DNA from: Azospirillum brasilense
GTDB lineage: Bacteria > Pseudomonadota > Alphaproteobacteria > Azospirillales > Azospirillaceae
Direction of reading: 5' to 3'
DNA: 64,000 nt
Assembly (NCBI RefSeq): GCF_008365405.1
Contig: NZ_QOKV01000013.1
Span: 62,001 to 126,000, forward strand
Position 1 is the stretch's first letter, and every line of letters starts with the position of its first letter. Position numbers and translations under genes: made by a program. The notes beneath the pieces were generated by a model, which ran no database searches, had not been told where the DNA came from, and worked only from the letters and a program-made list of their open reading frames with translations. Below are positions 33,062-41,494 of this stretch, in pieces.

Positions 33062-34081
33062 ATGGATAAGAGGGACATCCTGGCCATCGGGGCCTCCGCC
33101 GGTGGAATCACCGCCCTGCGGAACCTGTTCGCGGCGATGCCGCGCGACGTGACGGCCACGGTGTTCGTTGTTCAGCACGTCGGCGCCACGCACAGCGTGC
33201 TGCCGACCTTGCTGTCGCGCGCCGGCTGGCTTCCCGCCTTTCATCCCGAGGACGGGGAGCCGGTGCGGGCAGGCTGGATTCACGTCGCCCCGCCCGATCA
33301 TCACCTGCTCGTCAGGGACGGTTGCGCGTTGGTGCGCCGTGGGGCGCGGGAAAACCGTTGCCGCCCGGCCATTGACCCGCTGTTCCGGTCGGTGGCGGTC
33401 GCCTATGGCCCGCGGGCGGTGGGGCTGATCCTGTCCGGCACGCTGGACGACGGAACCGCCGGGCTGCGCGCCGTGAAGCGCTGCGGTGGGCTGGCAATGG
33501 TGCAGGACCCGGAGGACGCCGAGTGGCCCGGCATGCCGCGCAACGCGATGCAACAGGTTTCGGTGGACGCCTGCGCCCCGCTGTCCGACCTCCCGGCGTT
33601 GCTGGTCTGTTCGTTGAACGAGCCGCCTGGCCCCGCCGTGCCGGTGCCCGCCGACATCGCGATCGAGGCGCGCATCCCCGAGAACGAGTTCGATGCGATG
33701 CCGGAATTCACCGCCTCCGTCGGCAAACCGAGCACGCTGAGCTGCCCCGACTGCGGGGGCAATCTGGTGGAGGTGGAGGACGGTCCGCTGCTGCGCTTCC
33801 GCTGCAAGGTCGGCCATGCCTACGGGCCCACGACGCTGGCGGAGTCCCATCGGGAGTCGATCGAACAGGCTATCTGGATTGCCCTGCGCACACACGAGGA
33901 CCGAGCGATCATGTTCCGGCGCTTGGCCGAACGAGCCCGTGAGCATGGGCACCCCACCGTCGAGGCCAATTGGACCCGGTCGGCGCAGGAGGCCGAGCGG
34001 ACCGTGTCGATGCTGAAAGAGGTGCTGTCCAAACAGGGCCAGGAACTGGCGGGCGGCATGATCGCCGAGGGAGAGGATTGA
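33062..34081 (+). CDS. Receiver-less CheB methylesterase with C-terminal zinc module
   Basis: 339 residues. Residues 1-185 are a CheB methylesterase with catalytic Ser12 (IGASAGG), His39 (QHVGATHS) and Asp129/130 (SGTLDDGT). It would remove methyl groups or deamidate glutamine on a chemoreceptor-like partner. There is no N-terminal receiver. Residues 225-330 are a Cys/His module (C228-x2-C231-x16-C248-x3-H252) followed by helices. Divergent from the hybrid kinase, same strand as the small zinc protein and facing the CheR-PAS gene. Confidence 0.9.
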   Translation: MDKRDILAIGASAGGITALRNLFAAMPRDVTATVFVVQHVGATHSVLPTLLSRAGWLPAFHPEDGEPVRAGWIHVAPPDHHLLVRDGCALVRRGARENRCRPAIDPLFRSVAVAYGPRAVGLILSGTLDDGTAGLRAVKRCGGLAMVQDPEDAEWPGMPRNAMQQVSVDACAPLSDLPALLVCSLNEPPGPAVPVPADIAIEARIPENEFDAMPEFTASVGKPSTLSCPDCGGNLVEVEDGPLLRFRCKVGHAYGPTTLAESHRESIEQAIWIALRTHEDRAIMFRRLAERAREHGHPTVEANWTRSAQEAERTVSMLKEVLSKQGQELAGGMIAEGED

Positions 34082-34205
34082 TCGGACCGTCTCCCGCCGG
34101 TGCGCGACGGGCGAAGACCGGGACCTTGTGAAGGAGGGTGACCTGATCGTGGCGGGCGCGTTGGCGACCGGCCCAGCGCCGCCCGCGGTTTCCAAGGAGG
34201 CGCCG

Positions 34206-34592
34206 ATGAAAGGCATATATGATTTGAACAGGCCGGCCGCCCTGACCTGCCCGGATTGCGGGGGGGCGCTCCAGGAAACCAGGGTGGACACGCTGCCCTA
34301 TTTCACCTGCCACATCGGCCATCGGTTCGGCGCCGACAGCTTGGAGGAGGCGCAGTTTCATGGGGTGGAGCAGGCGTTCGAGGTGGCGCTGCGGGCCTTG
34401 AACGAGCGCGCCGCCCTGTGTCTGCGCCTCGCCGAGACGGCGGAGGCCAAGAGGCAGACCCTGTCCGCCCGACGCTGGGACGAGGCCGGGCGCGAGGCGC
34501 GCGAGCGCGCGGAGGTGCTGATCCGCTTCCTGGGGGAGGAGTGGATTCGCCCGTCCATGTCCCCCGGAAGCGGCACCCCTGACCGCTTCTGA
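34206..34592 (+). CDS. Stand-alone copy of the CheB zinc module
   Basis: 128 residues, start ATG 34206 with AAGGAGG before it. Cys and His at C15-x2-C18-x16-C35-x3-H39 have exactly the spacing of the CheB C-terminal module. The following helices also align (VEQAFEVALRALNERAALCL versus IEQAIWIALRTHEDRAIMF), so this is a paralogue made by duplication. It would be a soluble small zinc protein, possibly a competitor or adaptor for the same partner. Ends 8 bases before the convergent CheR-PAS gene. Confidence 0.8.
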   Translation: MKGIYDLNRPAALTCPDCGGALQETRVDTLPYFTCHIGHRFGADSLEEAQFHGVEQAFEVALRALNERAALCLRLAETAEAKRQTLSARRWDEAGREARERAEVLIRFLGEEWIRPSMSPGSGTPDRF

Positions 34593-34599
34593 GTGCCCC

Positions 34600-36876
34600 T
34601 TACTCCACTTCCGCCTTTTCGCCGCCATCCGCGCCGAGATGCTGGCGTTCGGTGGTGTCGTGCACGATGGCGACGAGGATCGGCGGCTGTTCCCCGCCGA
34701 AATGCTGAAGGCAGACCTCGACCGGATGGGGGCCGCGCTGGCTGCCCTGCATCACCGTTTCGAAGACCACCTCCTGCTTGTCGCCCGAGAGAAGAGGGGC
34801 GACGAGAGCCCGGAAGCGCTCCGCCGGCACCTCGGGCATCAGGTCGTGGACGGCCAGTCGCTTCAGATGCTCCAGCTTGTAGCCCAGCTTGGTCTCGGCG
34901 CCGCGGTTCACCAGCAGGAAATGGAAGCTGGACGGATCGAGGAAATAGACCTCGTTCAGGGATTCGCCGATGACCCGCCCGAGATAGCCGGCGAGGGCTT
35001 CGGTCCGGGTCTGGTCGGTCACGTCCTCGATGATCAGGACGACGCCGCGAGCCTCCCGCGCCTCGTACAGCAGTGGGGAGAGCCGGACCCGGCAGGTCAC
35101 CGCGCGGCCGCGCCGGTCCACGGCGTTGAGCGTGACCGGCTGCGGCGGCGCCTCGCTGTGCAGAACCCCTTCCAGATCGTTGCGGAGCCGCTGGACCGGC
35201 AGGCCGATGTCGAGGTCGAGGAAGTCCTCGTCCTGCACCTCCTCGGCGCGCAGGCCCCACATGTTCTCGCCCCAGCGGTTCCAGGAGCGCACGCGCAAAT
35301 CCTGGTCCAGGACGATGATGCCGACGTCCATGCTGCGCAGGATCGATTCCGAGTAGCGGCGGAACTCCCCGGATTCCTCGCCCTGGCGGCGCAACTCCTC
35401 GTTGGCGACCTCCAGCTCCTCGTTCGCGGAGCGCAGCTCCTCGTTCATGGTCTCCAGCTCCTCGTTGGTGGACTGGAGTTCCTCGTTGGTGGTTTCCAAC
35501 TCCTCGTTGGTGGACTGGAGTTCCTCGTTGGTCGTCTCCAGCTCCTCGTTGGAGCTTTGCAGCTCCTCGATCGTCGTCTCCAGGCTCTCCTGGGCCGCTT
35601 CCAGCTCCTGCTGCACCTGGAAATGCCGGCTGGTGTCGGTGAAGCCGAGCAGCGTGGCGAAGGGCTTGCCGTCGCGCCCGTAAAGCAGGGAGATCTCGAT
35701 GCTCAGGCGCATCGGCTCACCCGGCGGGCGGGCGAATTCCTGATGCTCGATGCGCACCGCGCGCCCGGTCTTCTGCACCTCTTCGATTCGCGAACGCAGC
35801 TCCGCCGGGCGGTAGGAGATCGACAGGTCCTGGAACGGGCGGCCGATATCGATCTCGCCCACGTCGAGAAGCCGCCGGGCCATGGCGTTGGCGAAGACCA
35901 GGATGCCGTCGCCGTCGACCGACAGATAGGCGGTGGCGCTGCTGTCCACGATGCCTTCCATCAGGCGGCTCTGGAAGCTCTGCCGGTGGCTGTTCTGGTC
36001 CGGCGCGATGGTCAGGCTGCCGCCCAGGCTGCGCCGCCATTCCTGCGGCACCTTGCGGAAGATGCGGCTCTTCAGGTTCACCGGCTCGAACATCTTGGAG
36101 CGGGCGAGCTGGGTTTCCGCCTTGCCGAGGAACAGGACGCCATCGTTCATCAGCGCATAGTGCAGGCGCGGCAGGACGATGCTCTGGGTTTCGCTTTCCA
36201 GATAAATCAGCAGGTTGCGGCAGACCAGCAGGTCGATGCGCGAGATCGGGGCGTCGGTCACCAGATTGTGGCGCCCGAAGATCACGCATTTGCGCAGCTC
36301 GCGCTGGAAGACATAGTGGTTGTTGGTGCGCTCGAAATAACGTTCCAGCAACGGCGACGGCACGCCTTCCACGTCGCGCGGGGAGTAGATGGCGTGCCGG
36401 GCGGTGTTCAGCGCCGCGTCGTCCAGATCGGTGGCGTAGATCTTCACCCGGTTGATGAAGGCGTCCTTGCCCAGCGCCTCGGCGAACAGCATGGCGAGGG
36501 AGTAGGGCTCCTCCCCCGACGCGCAACCGGCGCTCCAGATGCGGATGGGGTCGCGGTCGGAGCGTTGCGCCAGGATCTGCGGGACGACCTCCTTCCGCAG
36601 CACGTCCCACGACTCGGTGTCGCGGAAGAAGGAGGTCACGTTGATCAGCACGGTGTTCAGAAGATGGATGAATTCCTGCGGGTCGGCTTCCAGCAGGCCG
36701 TGGTAGGCGGCGAAATCCTCGCAGCCGGCCTCCTCCATCCGGCGGCGGATGCGCCGTTGCAGGCTGGTGCGCTTGTAGCCGCGGAAATCGAGGCCGCGGG
36801 CTTCCTGGATGTAGCGGATCAGCGCCTCGAATTCGGGCTCGGCAGAGCCATTGGCGCCGGAATCCTGGCTGGACAT
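34600..36876 (-). CDS. CheR methyltransferase fused to PAS domains
   Basis: 758 residues: CheR methyltransferase (~10-275; IRIWSAGCASGEEPYSLAML for S-adenosylmethionine, RNLLIYL), a PAS domain (~305-410), a long coiled coil built from repeats of NEELETT/NEELQST (~412-500), and two more PAS domains (~505-620 and ~630-745). Such proteins pair with CheB in alternative chemosensory or stress systems. No receptor gene is present nearby. Next to polA (1 base between coding ends). Confidence 0.9.
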   Translation of the reverse strand: MSSQDSGANGSAEPEFEALIRYIQEARGLDFRGYKRTSLQRRIRRRMEEAGCEDFAAYHGLLEADPQEFIHLLNTVLINVTSFFRDTESWDVLRKEVVPQILAQRSDRDPIRIWSAGCASGEEPYSLAMLFAEALGKDAFINRVKIYATDLDDAALNTARHAIYSPRDVEGVPSPLLERYFERTNNHYVFQRELRKCVIFGRHNLVTDAPISRIDLLVCRNLLIYLESETQSIVLPRLHYALMNDGVLFLGKAETQLARSKMFEPVNLKSRIFRKVPQEWRRSLGGSLTIAPDQNSHRQSFQSRLMEGIVDSSATAYLSVDGDGILVFANAMARRLLDVGEIDIGRPFQDLSISYRPAELRSRIEEVQKTGRAVRIEHQEFARPPGEPMRLSIEISLLYGRDGKPFATLLGFTDTSRHFQVQQELEAAQESLETTIEELQSSNEELETTNEELQSTNEELETTNEELQSTNEELETMNEELRSANEELEVANEELRRQGEESGEFRRYSESILRSMDVGIIVLDQDLRVRSWNRWGENMWGLRAEEVQDEDFLDLDIGLPVQRLRNDLEGVLHSEAPPQPVTLNAVDRRGRAVTCRVRLSPLLYEAREARGVVLIIEDVTDQTRTEALAGYLGRVIGESLNEVYFLDPSSFHFLLVNRGAETKLGYKLEHLKRLAVHDLMPEVPAERFRALVAPLLSGDKQEVVFETVMQGSQRGPHPVEVCLQHFGGEQPPILVAIVHDTTERQHLGADGGEKAEVE
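35400..35590. repeat. Tandem repeat coding the NEEL coiled coil
   Basis: A unit of about 42 bases (two heptads, 21 bases each) repeated in the CheR-PAS gene, with near-identical copies of GTTTCCAACTCCTCGTTGGT and GGACTGGAGTTCCTCGTTGG. Encodes (N-E-E-L-x-x-T) heptads. Confidence 0.8.
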
Positions 36877-36877
36877 C

Positions 36878-39784
36878 TCAATGCGCCTCGTCCCAGTTGC
36901 CGCCGATGCCGGCCTCCGCCACCAGCGGCACGCCGAGCGTCGCGGCCCCCTCCATGACCTGCCGCACCAGGGCGGCGGCGCGTTCGGCCTGATCCTCCGG
37001 CGCCTCGAACAGCAGTTCGTCGTGCACCTGGAGCAGCATGCGGACCTCGTCGAAGCCGGCCTCCTTCAGGGCGCCGGGCACGCGGGCCATGGCGCGCTTC
37101 ATGATGTCGGCGGCGGTGCCCTGGATCGGCGCGTTGATCGCCTGCCGTTCCGCGAAGGCGCGGCGGGCGGCGTTCTTGTCGTGGATGCCGGGGATGTAGC
37201 AGCGCCGCCCGAACAGAGTCACCACATGGCCGTTCTGGCGGGCGAAGGCCTTGGTCGCCTCCATCCACACCTTCAGCTCGTGGAAGCGCTCGAAATAGGC
37301 CTTGATGAAGGCGTTGGCCTCGCCCGGCGCGATGCCAAGCTGGCGGCCCAGCCCGAAGCCGGAAATGCCGTAGATGATGCCGAAGTTGATCGCCTTGGCC
37401 TTGCGCCGGATCTCCGAAGTCATCTGATCCAGCGGCACGCCGAAGACCTGGCTGGCGGTGGCCGCGTGAATGTCGATGCCGTCCTGGAAGGCCTGTTTCA
37501 GCGCGGCGATGTCGGCCATCTCGGCGACCAGCCGCAGCTCGATCTGCGAGTAGTCGACGGAGATCAGCTTGTGCCCCGGCGCCGCCACGAAGGCGCGGCG
37601 GATCTTGCGGCCTTCCTCGGTGCGGACCGGGATGTTCTGCAGGTTCGGGTCGGTCGAGGACAGGCGGCCGGTGTTGGTCGCCGCCATGGCGAAGGCGGTG
37701 TGCACCCGCTCCGTCCCCTCGGCGATCTGGGCCTGGAGCGCGTCGGTGTAGGTGTTCTTCAGCTTGGCGAGCTGGCGCCAGTCGAGCACGCGCTGGGCGA
37801 TGACGTGGCCCTGCTCCGCCAGCTCCTCCAGCACGCTGGAATCGGTGGAGTAGGCGCCGGTCTTGCCCTTCTTGCCGGTGCCCAGCTTCATCTCGTCGAA
37901 CAGGATCTCGCCGAGCTGCTTGGGCGAGCCGATGTTGAAGCTGCGCCCGGCGTGCTGGTGCACCTCCTTCTCGATCTCCGCCATGCGCACGGCGAGGTCC
38001 TGGGAGAGGCGGGCGAGTGCTGCCCGGTCCACGCGGATGCCGCAGGATTCCATGTCGGCGATCACCGGCACCAGCGGGCGTTCCAGAGTCTCGTAGACGG
38101 TGACCATCCGCTCGTCGACCAGACGCGGCTTCAGCACCCGCCACAGCCGCAACGTGACGTCGGCGTCCTCCGCGGCGTAGGCCAGCGCCTTGTCCAGCGG
38201 CACGCGGTCGAAGGTGATCTGGTTCTTCCCGGTGCCGCAGACCTCCTTGTAGGGGATGGTCGTGTGGGCGAGGTGCAACTCCGCCAGCTCGTCCATGCCG
38301 TGGCCGTGGGCGCCGCCCTCCAGCACATAGGAGATCAGCATGCTGTCGTCGACGGGCGACACGCGCACGCCGTGGCGGGCGAAGAGCTGGTGGTCGAACT
38401 TGAAATTGTGCCCGATCTTGAGGATCGCCGGGTCCTCCAGCACCTCCTTCAGGGCCTTCAGCGCGTCCTCCGCCGGGATCTGCTTCGGCGCTTCCGGTGT
38501 CTCGAAGGACAGCTCCCCGCTGGCCGCGGCGTTGGGGGCCTGATGCGCCAGGGGGATGTAACAGGCCAGCCCCGGCTCGGTCGCCAGCGAGATGCCGACC
38601 AGCGTCGCCGTGGCGGGGGTCAGCGAGTTGGTTTCGGTGTCCACGGCGAGGACGCCGGTGGTCCGGGCGCGCTCCAGCCAGACGGCCAGTGCGTCGAGGT
38701 CCTGCACCAGTTCGTAGCGCTGCTCGACGTCGGTCGGCGGGGCGGGGCGGCTGCGCGGCGCGCCGGCCTCCGCCGCCGGGGCGGGGGAGGGGGCGGCCGT
38801 CTTGGCCGCGCCGGCGGACGGCGTGGCGGAGGGGGCCGCGCCGTCGGCGATGGTGCCGTCCTTGCGCATCTCCGCCTCGACGCGGCTGACGATGGTGCGG
38901 AAGCCCTGGGCGCGCAGGAAGTCGATCAGCTTCTGGTGGTCGGGCTCGCGGACGCGCAGCTCCTCCAGCGGCTTCGGCGGCGGGGCGTGGTCGTCCAGCA
39001 GGACGAGGCGGCGGGAGATCCGCGCCTGCTCCGCGAAGTCGATCAGCTTCTGGCGGCGGGCCGGCTGCTTGATCTCGCCGGCGCGGGCCAGCAACGATTC
39101 CAGGTCGCCGTATTCGGTGATGAGCTGGGCGGCGGTCTTCACGCCGATGCCCGGCACGCCCGGCACGTTGTCCACGCTGTCGCCGGCCAGCGCCTGCACG
39201 TCCACCACCCGGTCGGGGGCGACGCCGAACTTCTCGAACACCTCGTCGGGGCCGATGGGCTTGTTCTTCAGCGGGTCGAGCATGCGCACGCCGGGGCGGA
39301 CGAGCTGCATCATGTCCTTGTCGGACGACACGATGGTGACCTCGCGCCCGGCCTCGTTGGCCAGCCGCGCGTAGGTGGCGATCAGGTCGTCGGCCTCGTA
39401 GCCCTCCAGCTCCAGGCAGGGCAGGCAGAAGGCCTCCGTCGCCTCGCGGATCAGGGCGAACTGGGGCTTCAGCTCCTCCGGCGGCTCGGGGCGGTGGGCC
39501 TTGTATTCGGGATAGAATTCGTTGCGGAAGTTCAGCCGCTTCGAATCGAAGACCACCGCCACCGCGGAGGCCTTGAGGTCGGCCAGCAGCTTCAGCAGCA
39601 TGTTGGAGAAGCCAAGCACCGCGTTGACCGGCGTGCCGTCCGGGCGGTTCAGCATCGGCAGGGCGTGAAAGGCCCGGAAGATGAAGCCCGACCCGTCCAC
39701 CAGATACAGGCCGCTGCCGTCCCCGGCGGGTGCGGGGGCTTCGGTGGCGGTCTGGAGCGTGTCGGTGGTCTTTTCGTCGGACAT
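36878..39784 (-). CDS. polA: DNA polymerase I
   Basis: 968 residues, all three domains. N-terminal 5'-3' exonuclease (LVDGSGFIFRAFHALP, ...DADDLIATYA-like YEADDLIATYA). 3'-5' exonuclease with intact Exo I (VDTETNSL), Exo II (GHNFKFDHQL) and the YAAEDADVT motif. Polymerase motifs A (SVDYSQIELRLVAEM), B (RRKAKAINFGIIYG) and C (LQVHDELLFEA). The start MSDEKTTDT at 39784 follows AAGAGG. An Ala/Pro-rich linker lies between the exonuclease domains. Confidence 0.96.
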   Translation of the reverse strand: MSDEKTTDTLQTATEAPAPAGDGSGLYLVDGSGFIFRAFHALPMLNRPDGTPVNAVLGFSNMLLKLLADLKASAVAVVFDSKRLNFRNEFYPEYKAHRPEPPEELKPQFALIREATEAFCLPCLELEGYEADDLIATYARLANEAGREVTIVSSDKDMMQLVRPGVRMLDPLKNKPIGPDEVFEKFGVAPDRVVDVQALAGDSVDNVPGVPGIGVKTAAQLITEYGDLESLLARAGEIKQPARRQKLIDFAEQARISRRLVLLDDHAPPPKPLEELRVREPDHQKLIDFLRAQGFRTIVSRVEAEMRKDGTIADGAAPSATPSAGAAKTAAPSPAPAAEAGAPRSRPAPPTDVEQRYELVQDLDALAVWLERARTTGVLAVDTETNSLTPATATLVGISLATEPGLACYIPLAHQAPNAAASGELSFETPEAPKQIPAEDALKALKEVLEDPAILKIGHNFKFDHQLFARHGVRVSPVDDSMLISYVLEGGAHGHGMDELAELHLAHTTIPYKEVCGTGKNQITFDRVPLDKALAYAAEDADVTLRLWRVLKPRLVDERMVTVYETLERPLVPVIADMESCGIRVDRAALARLSQDLAVRMAEIEKEVHQHAGRSFNIGSPKQLGEILFDEMKLGTGKKGKTGAYSTDSSVLEELAEQGHVIAQRVLDWRQLAKLKNTYTDALQAQIAEGTERVHTAFAMAATNTGRLSSTDPNLQNIPVRTEEGRKIRRAFVAAPGHKLISVDYSQIELRLVAEMADIAALKQAFQDGIDIHAATASQVFGVPLDQMTSEIRRKAKAINFGIIYGISGFGLGRQLGIAPGEANAFIKAYFERFHELKVWMEATKAFARQNGHVVTLFGRRCYIPGIHDKNAARRAFAERQAINAPIQGTAADIMKRAMARVPGALKEAGFDEVRMLLQVHDELLFEAPEDQAERAAALVRQVMEGAATLGVPLVAEAGIGGNWDEAH

Positions 39785-39882
39785 GATGCGGCCTCTTCCC
39801 TTCGGGGCGATACCATGGCCGAAGGCGGCCCGAGAGTCGAGCGCGCCCGACGCCGGAAGACGGGCGGTGGCGGGCCGGACTT

Positions 39883-40545
39883 TCAGTCGCCGGTTTGGCG
39901 GTTCGGGGCGGCGACCGGCTTGGATTCGGGGGAGCCGCGCTCGCGCAGATAGATGCCGAGCACGACCAGAACCCCCATGGACAGGAACTCGCTCTGCCAG
40001 TTCTGGAAGCTCTCGTACCAGAATTCCGGATCGGCCAGGGTTTCGCCCATGGTCTTGGTGGGCTGGTGATGCCATGCCGCCTCTTCGTTCGAGCGCCGCG
40101 TGCTGCCCGCCAGATGCAGGGCGAAGGACATCACGAACAGGCTGACCAGCGCGATGCTGAGCGAGTGGGAGTAGAGCCGCAGCAGCAGGCCGCCCCGGTG
40201 CACCGGCCAGGGCGCGTCGGGGTCGCCGCGCCGCCGCTCGGGCGCCTCGTCCTCCGGGTTGGCCTCTTCCGGCTTCTTGGATTCCGAGGAGCCTTTCTGG
40301 ACCAGGATGGCGGTCAGGAGCACATAGACCGACATCTGGAGGAACTCGCTCTCCCAGTTCTCGAAGGTCGCCGACAGGAAATGGCCGGTGGTCAGATAGT
40401 CGAGGAAGCCGACGGCCGGCTGGGCATGGAGGCGAAGCTCCTCCGCCAGGGCGCGCCATCCCGCCAGCACCTGCCCGACGATGGAGACGAGGAACAGCCC
40501 GAACAAGGCGACCGACAGCCCGTTGTCCCGCAGGAAGCGACGCAT
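39883..40545 (-). CDS. DUF6766-family membrane protein
   Basis: 220 residues, four membrane helices in two similar halves. FENWESEFLQMSVYVLLTAI in the first half matches FQNWQSEFLSMGVLVVLGIY in the second, each followed by a charged stretch with SES(K)KP. The start RRFLRDNGLSVALFGLFLVS fits the DUF6766 family. ATG at 40545 preceded by AAGGTG. Function unknown; divergent from a DUF1440-type gene. Confidence 0.8.
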   Translation of the reverse strand: MRRFLRDNGLSVALFGLFLVSIVGQVLAGWRALAEELRLHAQPAVGFLDYLTTGHFLSATFENWESEFLQMSVYVLLTAILVQKGSSESKKPEEANPEDEAPERRRGDPDAPWPVHRGGLLLRLYSHSLSIALVSLFVMSFALHLAGSTRRSNEEAAWHHQPTKTMGETLADPEFWYESFQNWQSEFLSMGVLVVLGIYLRERGSPESKPVAAPNRQTGD

Positions 40546-40642
40546 GTACTGCACCTTGAGTCGGATGCCACGCCCTGGTCCCTCAACGCTTGGCCAAGCA
40601 AGAGGTTTCCCCGCCGCCCCCGAAGCCTCGCCAGGAACCTTG

Positions 40643-40702
40643 AAAGGAGGGGTCCTGTTGATTGGAGGCTCCACACAACAACCTTTGGTCAGTTTCCCAT
40701 GA
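40643..40702 (+). promoter_or_regulatory. Possible short leader peptide coupled to the DUF1440-type gene
   Basis: AAAGGAGG at 40643-40650 is followed by a TTG at 40658 that opens a 14-codon frame (LIGGSTQQPLVSFP). Its TGA overlaps the ATG at 40699 (ATGA). The gene itself has no Shine-Dalgarno close to its ATG, so coupling is plausible. Confidence 0.4.
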
Positions 40703-41232
40703 ACCACTCTGTCGCCGGAGCCATCGCCGGACTGGCCGGCACCGTCGCCATGACGGCGGCCATGCGCGCGATGTTCCGCGCGCTGCCGGAGAAGGACCGT
40801 TACCCCTTGCCGCCGCGCCTGATCACGGACCGGGTCGTCGGCCCGACCGGTGTGATGGACGCGATGGACGAACCGGAGCGCCGCGACCTGACGCTTGCCC
40901 TGCATTACGGCTACGGCGCCGCTGCCGGTGCGCTGTATCCGGCGATCGCGCAACGGGTCGGCGGACCGGCGGTGGCGACGGGAATCGGCTATGGCCTTGC
41001 GGTCTGGGGTGCCAGCTATCTGGGGTGGATTCCAGCGATGCGCATCCTGACGCCTGCGACGCGTCATCCACGCGCCCGCAACACCTTGATGCTGACTGCC
41101 CATGTGGTCTGGGGAGGGGTGACCGGGGTTACGGCCGCGTACTTGATGGGAGGGGGGAAGGAGGGCCGATCCGGCGGCGAACCGATGGAAGGCCTTCGCG
41201 AATTGTCCCCCGCCATTCGAGAACCGGCGTAG
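40699..41232 (+). CDS. DUF1440/YagU-like inner-membrane protein
   Basis: 177 residues with about four hydrophobic segments (AGAIAGLAGTVAMTAAMRAM at the start; LALHYGYGAAAGALYPAI; VATGIGYGLAVWGASYLGWI; TLMLTAHVVWGGVTGVTAAY). The arrangement resembles YagU/DUF1440 proteins, linked to acid-resistance phenotypes in E. coli; assignment tentative. The C-terminus is hydrophilic. It lies upstream of tRNA-Arg, read towards it. Confidence 0.65.
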   Translation: MNHSVAGAIAGLAGTVAMTAAMRAMFRALPEKDRYPLPPRLITDRVVGPTGVMDAMDEPERRDLTLALHYGYGAAAGALYPAIAQRVGGPAVATGIGYGLAVWGASYLGWIPAMRILTPATRHPRARNTLMLTAHVVWGGVTGVTAAYLMGGGKEGRSGGEPMEGLRELSPAIREPA

Positions 41233-41321
41233 CGGGTGTGTTGCTACAGAAACGCGGGGATGCTGGCCAGGACGAAACGAAGAAGGCCTAGTCCGCATTG
41301 CGGCTAAGCCTTTGAAATCGC

Positions 41322-41398
<77 letters not shown>

Positions 41399-41494
41399 AT
41401 CATCAGCGGAGGCGCACCATAGCGAAAAGCCTCGCCCAGTGCAAACACTCCTTTCGACATTTTTTCACACCCCGCCGGGGCCGCCCATCCGCGC

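Noticed and set aside
35400..35590. Regular short repeats that could suggest a CRISPR-like array
   Set aside because: They are in-frame heptad repeats of the CheR-PAS coiled coil with no spacers.
36851..39952. A 1033-codon open frame opposite polA
   Set aside because: polA on the minus strand has all exonuclease and polymerase motifs. The plus frame shows no recognisable domain.
41233..41321. Possible attachment site next to tRNA-Arg
   Set aside because: No integrase gene and no repeat of the tRNA 3' end was seen in the flanks.
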